Shown here in pieces: positions 5,342 through 6,077 of a stretch of 6,077 bases of DNA. Position 1 is the first letter of the stretch; each line of letters begins with the position of its first letter. This stretch comes from Halieaceae bacterium. Its GTDB lineage: Bacteria > Pseudomonadota > Gammaproteobacteria > Pseudomonadales > Halieaceae. The stretch covers positions 1-6,077 of the forward strand of contig JABJAS010000166.1 in the NCBI GenBank assembly GCA_018666055.1, given 5' to 3'. A program made the position numbers and the translations under genes. The notes under the pieces were generated by a model that saw nothing but the letters and a program-made list of their open reading frames with translations, was not told the origin of the DNA and did no database searches.

Positions 5342-6077
5342 ATGAAGACCCCCTTTGCGTCTATTTTCGCTCGAAATGTCTTGGTTGGAGCCATCGCCAC
5401 TACCGTGGTGGGGGCAATGATCTCGGCCCCTATTGTTCATGCCCAAGAAACTTCCGCTATTGTGCGCGGCGCGGTCAGCACCAGTAGCGGAGAACCGCTG
5501 GCGGGTGCCACTGTCATGGTGACGAGTAACACAACCGGTGTGACCAAAACCGTGACCACAGACGCGGGTGGATTTTATTCAGTCAGGGGCCTGCCTGCGG
5601 GTGTGGCCTATGACATCACCGTCGATGCCAATGGTTGGCAAAAAGCGTCGACGGCGTCGCTGTCGTTGGCAGTAGGCCAGTCAGAAGTCATGAACTATCG
5701 CCTCGACGCAGAGGAAGAAGTGATCGTTGTCGGCACGCGAGTTGCCATGGATACCGCAGTCGGTCCCAGTGCCGTCTTCAATCTGGCATCGTTGCAAGAT
5801 TCCCCCTCAGTGAATCGTAATATCACTGACGTGATCCAGCAGGACCCGCGTCTCTATGTCGATCAGTCTGGCGGTAACGACGCGGTGCAATGTAATGGCG
5901 CAAATCCGCGCTATAACAGCCTGACCGTTGACGGCGTTCGTCTTAATGATGGGTTTGGTCTCAATAGCAATGGTTACCCAACACAGCGTATGCCGTTTCC
6001 CTATGACGCCATTTCCAGTGTTGCGGTGGAATTAGCGCCGATGGATGTCGTTTACGGCGGCTTCTCAGCCTGTAACA
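5342..6077 (+). CDS. TonB-dependent receptor, Oar-like, 5' part (runs off the window)
   Basis: The open frame continues to the right edge (245 codons plus one base); no stop is reached. It encodes an outer-membrane TonB-gated transporter. A Sec signal peptide spans residues 1-34 (KTPFASIFARN basic start, hydrophobic core, cleavage after VHA). Residues 39-121 form a carboxypeptidase-regulatory/Cna-B-like beta-sandwich (VRGAVSTSSGEPLAGATV, then DAGGFYSVRGLPAG). A TonB-box-like EEEVIVVGTR follows at 124-133, then the plug domain, including PRYNSLTVDGVRLNDGFG (189-206) and MDVVYGG (234-240), close to Oar-like receptors. The beta-barrel lies outside the window. The substrate is unknown; proximity to gal genes is weak evidence at best for a galactoside. 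AGGAGA (5330-5335) sits 6 bases before the ATG, a good ribosome-binding site that supports the start. Confidence 0.93.
   Translation, partial: MKTPFASIFARNVLVGAIATTVVGAMISAPIVHAQETSAIVRGAVSTSSGEPLAGATVMVTSNTTGVTKTVTTDAGGFYSVRGLPAGVAYDITVDANGWQKASTASLSLAVGQSEVMNYRLDAEEEVIVVGTRVAMDTAVGPSAVFNLASLQDSPSVNRNITDVIQQDPRLYVDQSGGNDAVQCNGANPRYNSLTVDGVRLNDGFGLNSNGYPTQRMPFPYDAISSVAVELAPMDVVYGGFSACN

Noticed and set aside
5213..5446. Minus-strand open frame of 77 codons before the receptor gene
   Set aside because: It overlaps the receptor signal-peptide coding region in antisense and shows no family resemblance.
1..6077. Search for CRISPR arrays, insertion sequences, tRNA/rRNA genes, attachment sites, toxin-antitoxin or phage-defence genes
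   Set aside because: No spaced direct repeats, transposase motifs, tRNA T-loop signature or defence-type domains were found on either strand.

Overview
The window reads as chromosomal DNA of a free-living, probably marine, gammaproteobacterium. The grounds are a moderately high GC content, a compact Leloir gene cluster with E. coli-like GalK, GalT and GalE sequences, a TonB-dependent receptor of the Oar-like type common in aquatic Gammaproteobacteria, and a photolyase/cryptochrome gene. The lineage is inferred from protein resemblance recalled without a database search; genus-level placement is not possible here.

Layout. Positions 297 to 1 (minus strand, running off the left edge) hold the N-terminal 99 codons of a photolyase/cryptochrome-family flavoprotein. 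A 134-bp divergent gap (298-431) carries an imperfect inverted repeat and separates it from a plus-strand galK-galT-galE operon (432-3800). galK and galT overlap by 4 bp (ATGA); galE starts at a GTG 19 bp after galT behind a strong GGAGGG ribosome-binding site. A 301-bp gap (3801-4101) without a convincing gene follows, then an Old Yellow Enzyme family flavin oxidoreductase (4102-5211). A 130-bp gap with a 27-bp near-perfect palindrome leads to the 5' end of a TonB-dependent receptor gene (5342 to the right edge).

How the genes work together. GalK phosphorylates galactose to galactose-1-phosphate, GalT exchanges it with UDP-glucose to give UDP-galactose and glucose-1-phosphate, and GalE interconverts UDP-galactose and UDP-glucose, so the operon encodes the complete core Leloir pathway except the mutarotase GalM, which is not in the window. 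No sugar transporter, glycosidase or transcription regulator is visible. The photolyase, the OYE-type reductase and the receptor have no evident metabolic tie to galactose and are probably separate transcription units.

Most notable: galK and galT each carry an extra, in-frame, low-complexity segment built from short tandem DNA repeats (12-bp units in galK, 15-bp units in galT), placed between conserved catalytic blocks, while all catalytic residues I could check are kept. I see no evidence of a novel defence, mobile or RNA-based system; the window is mostly ordinary metabolic and envelope genes.
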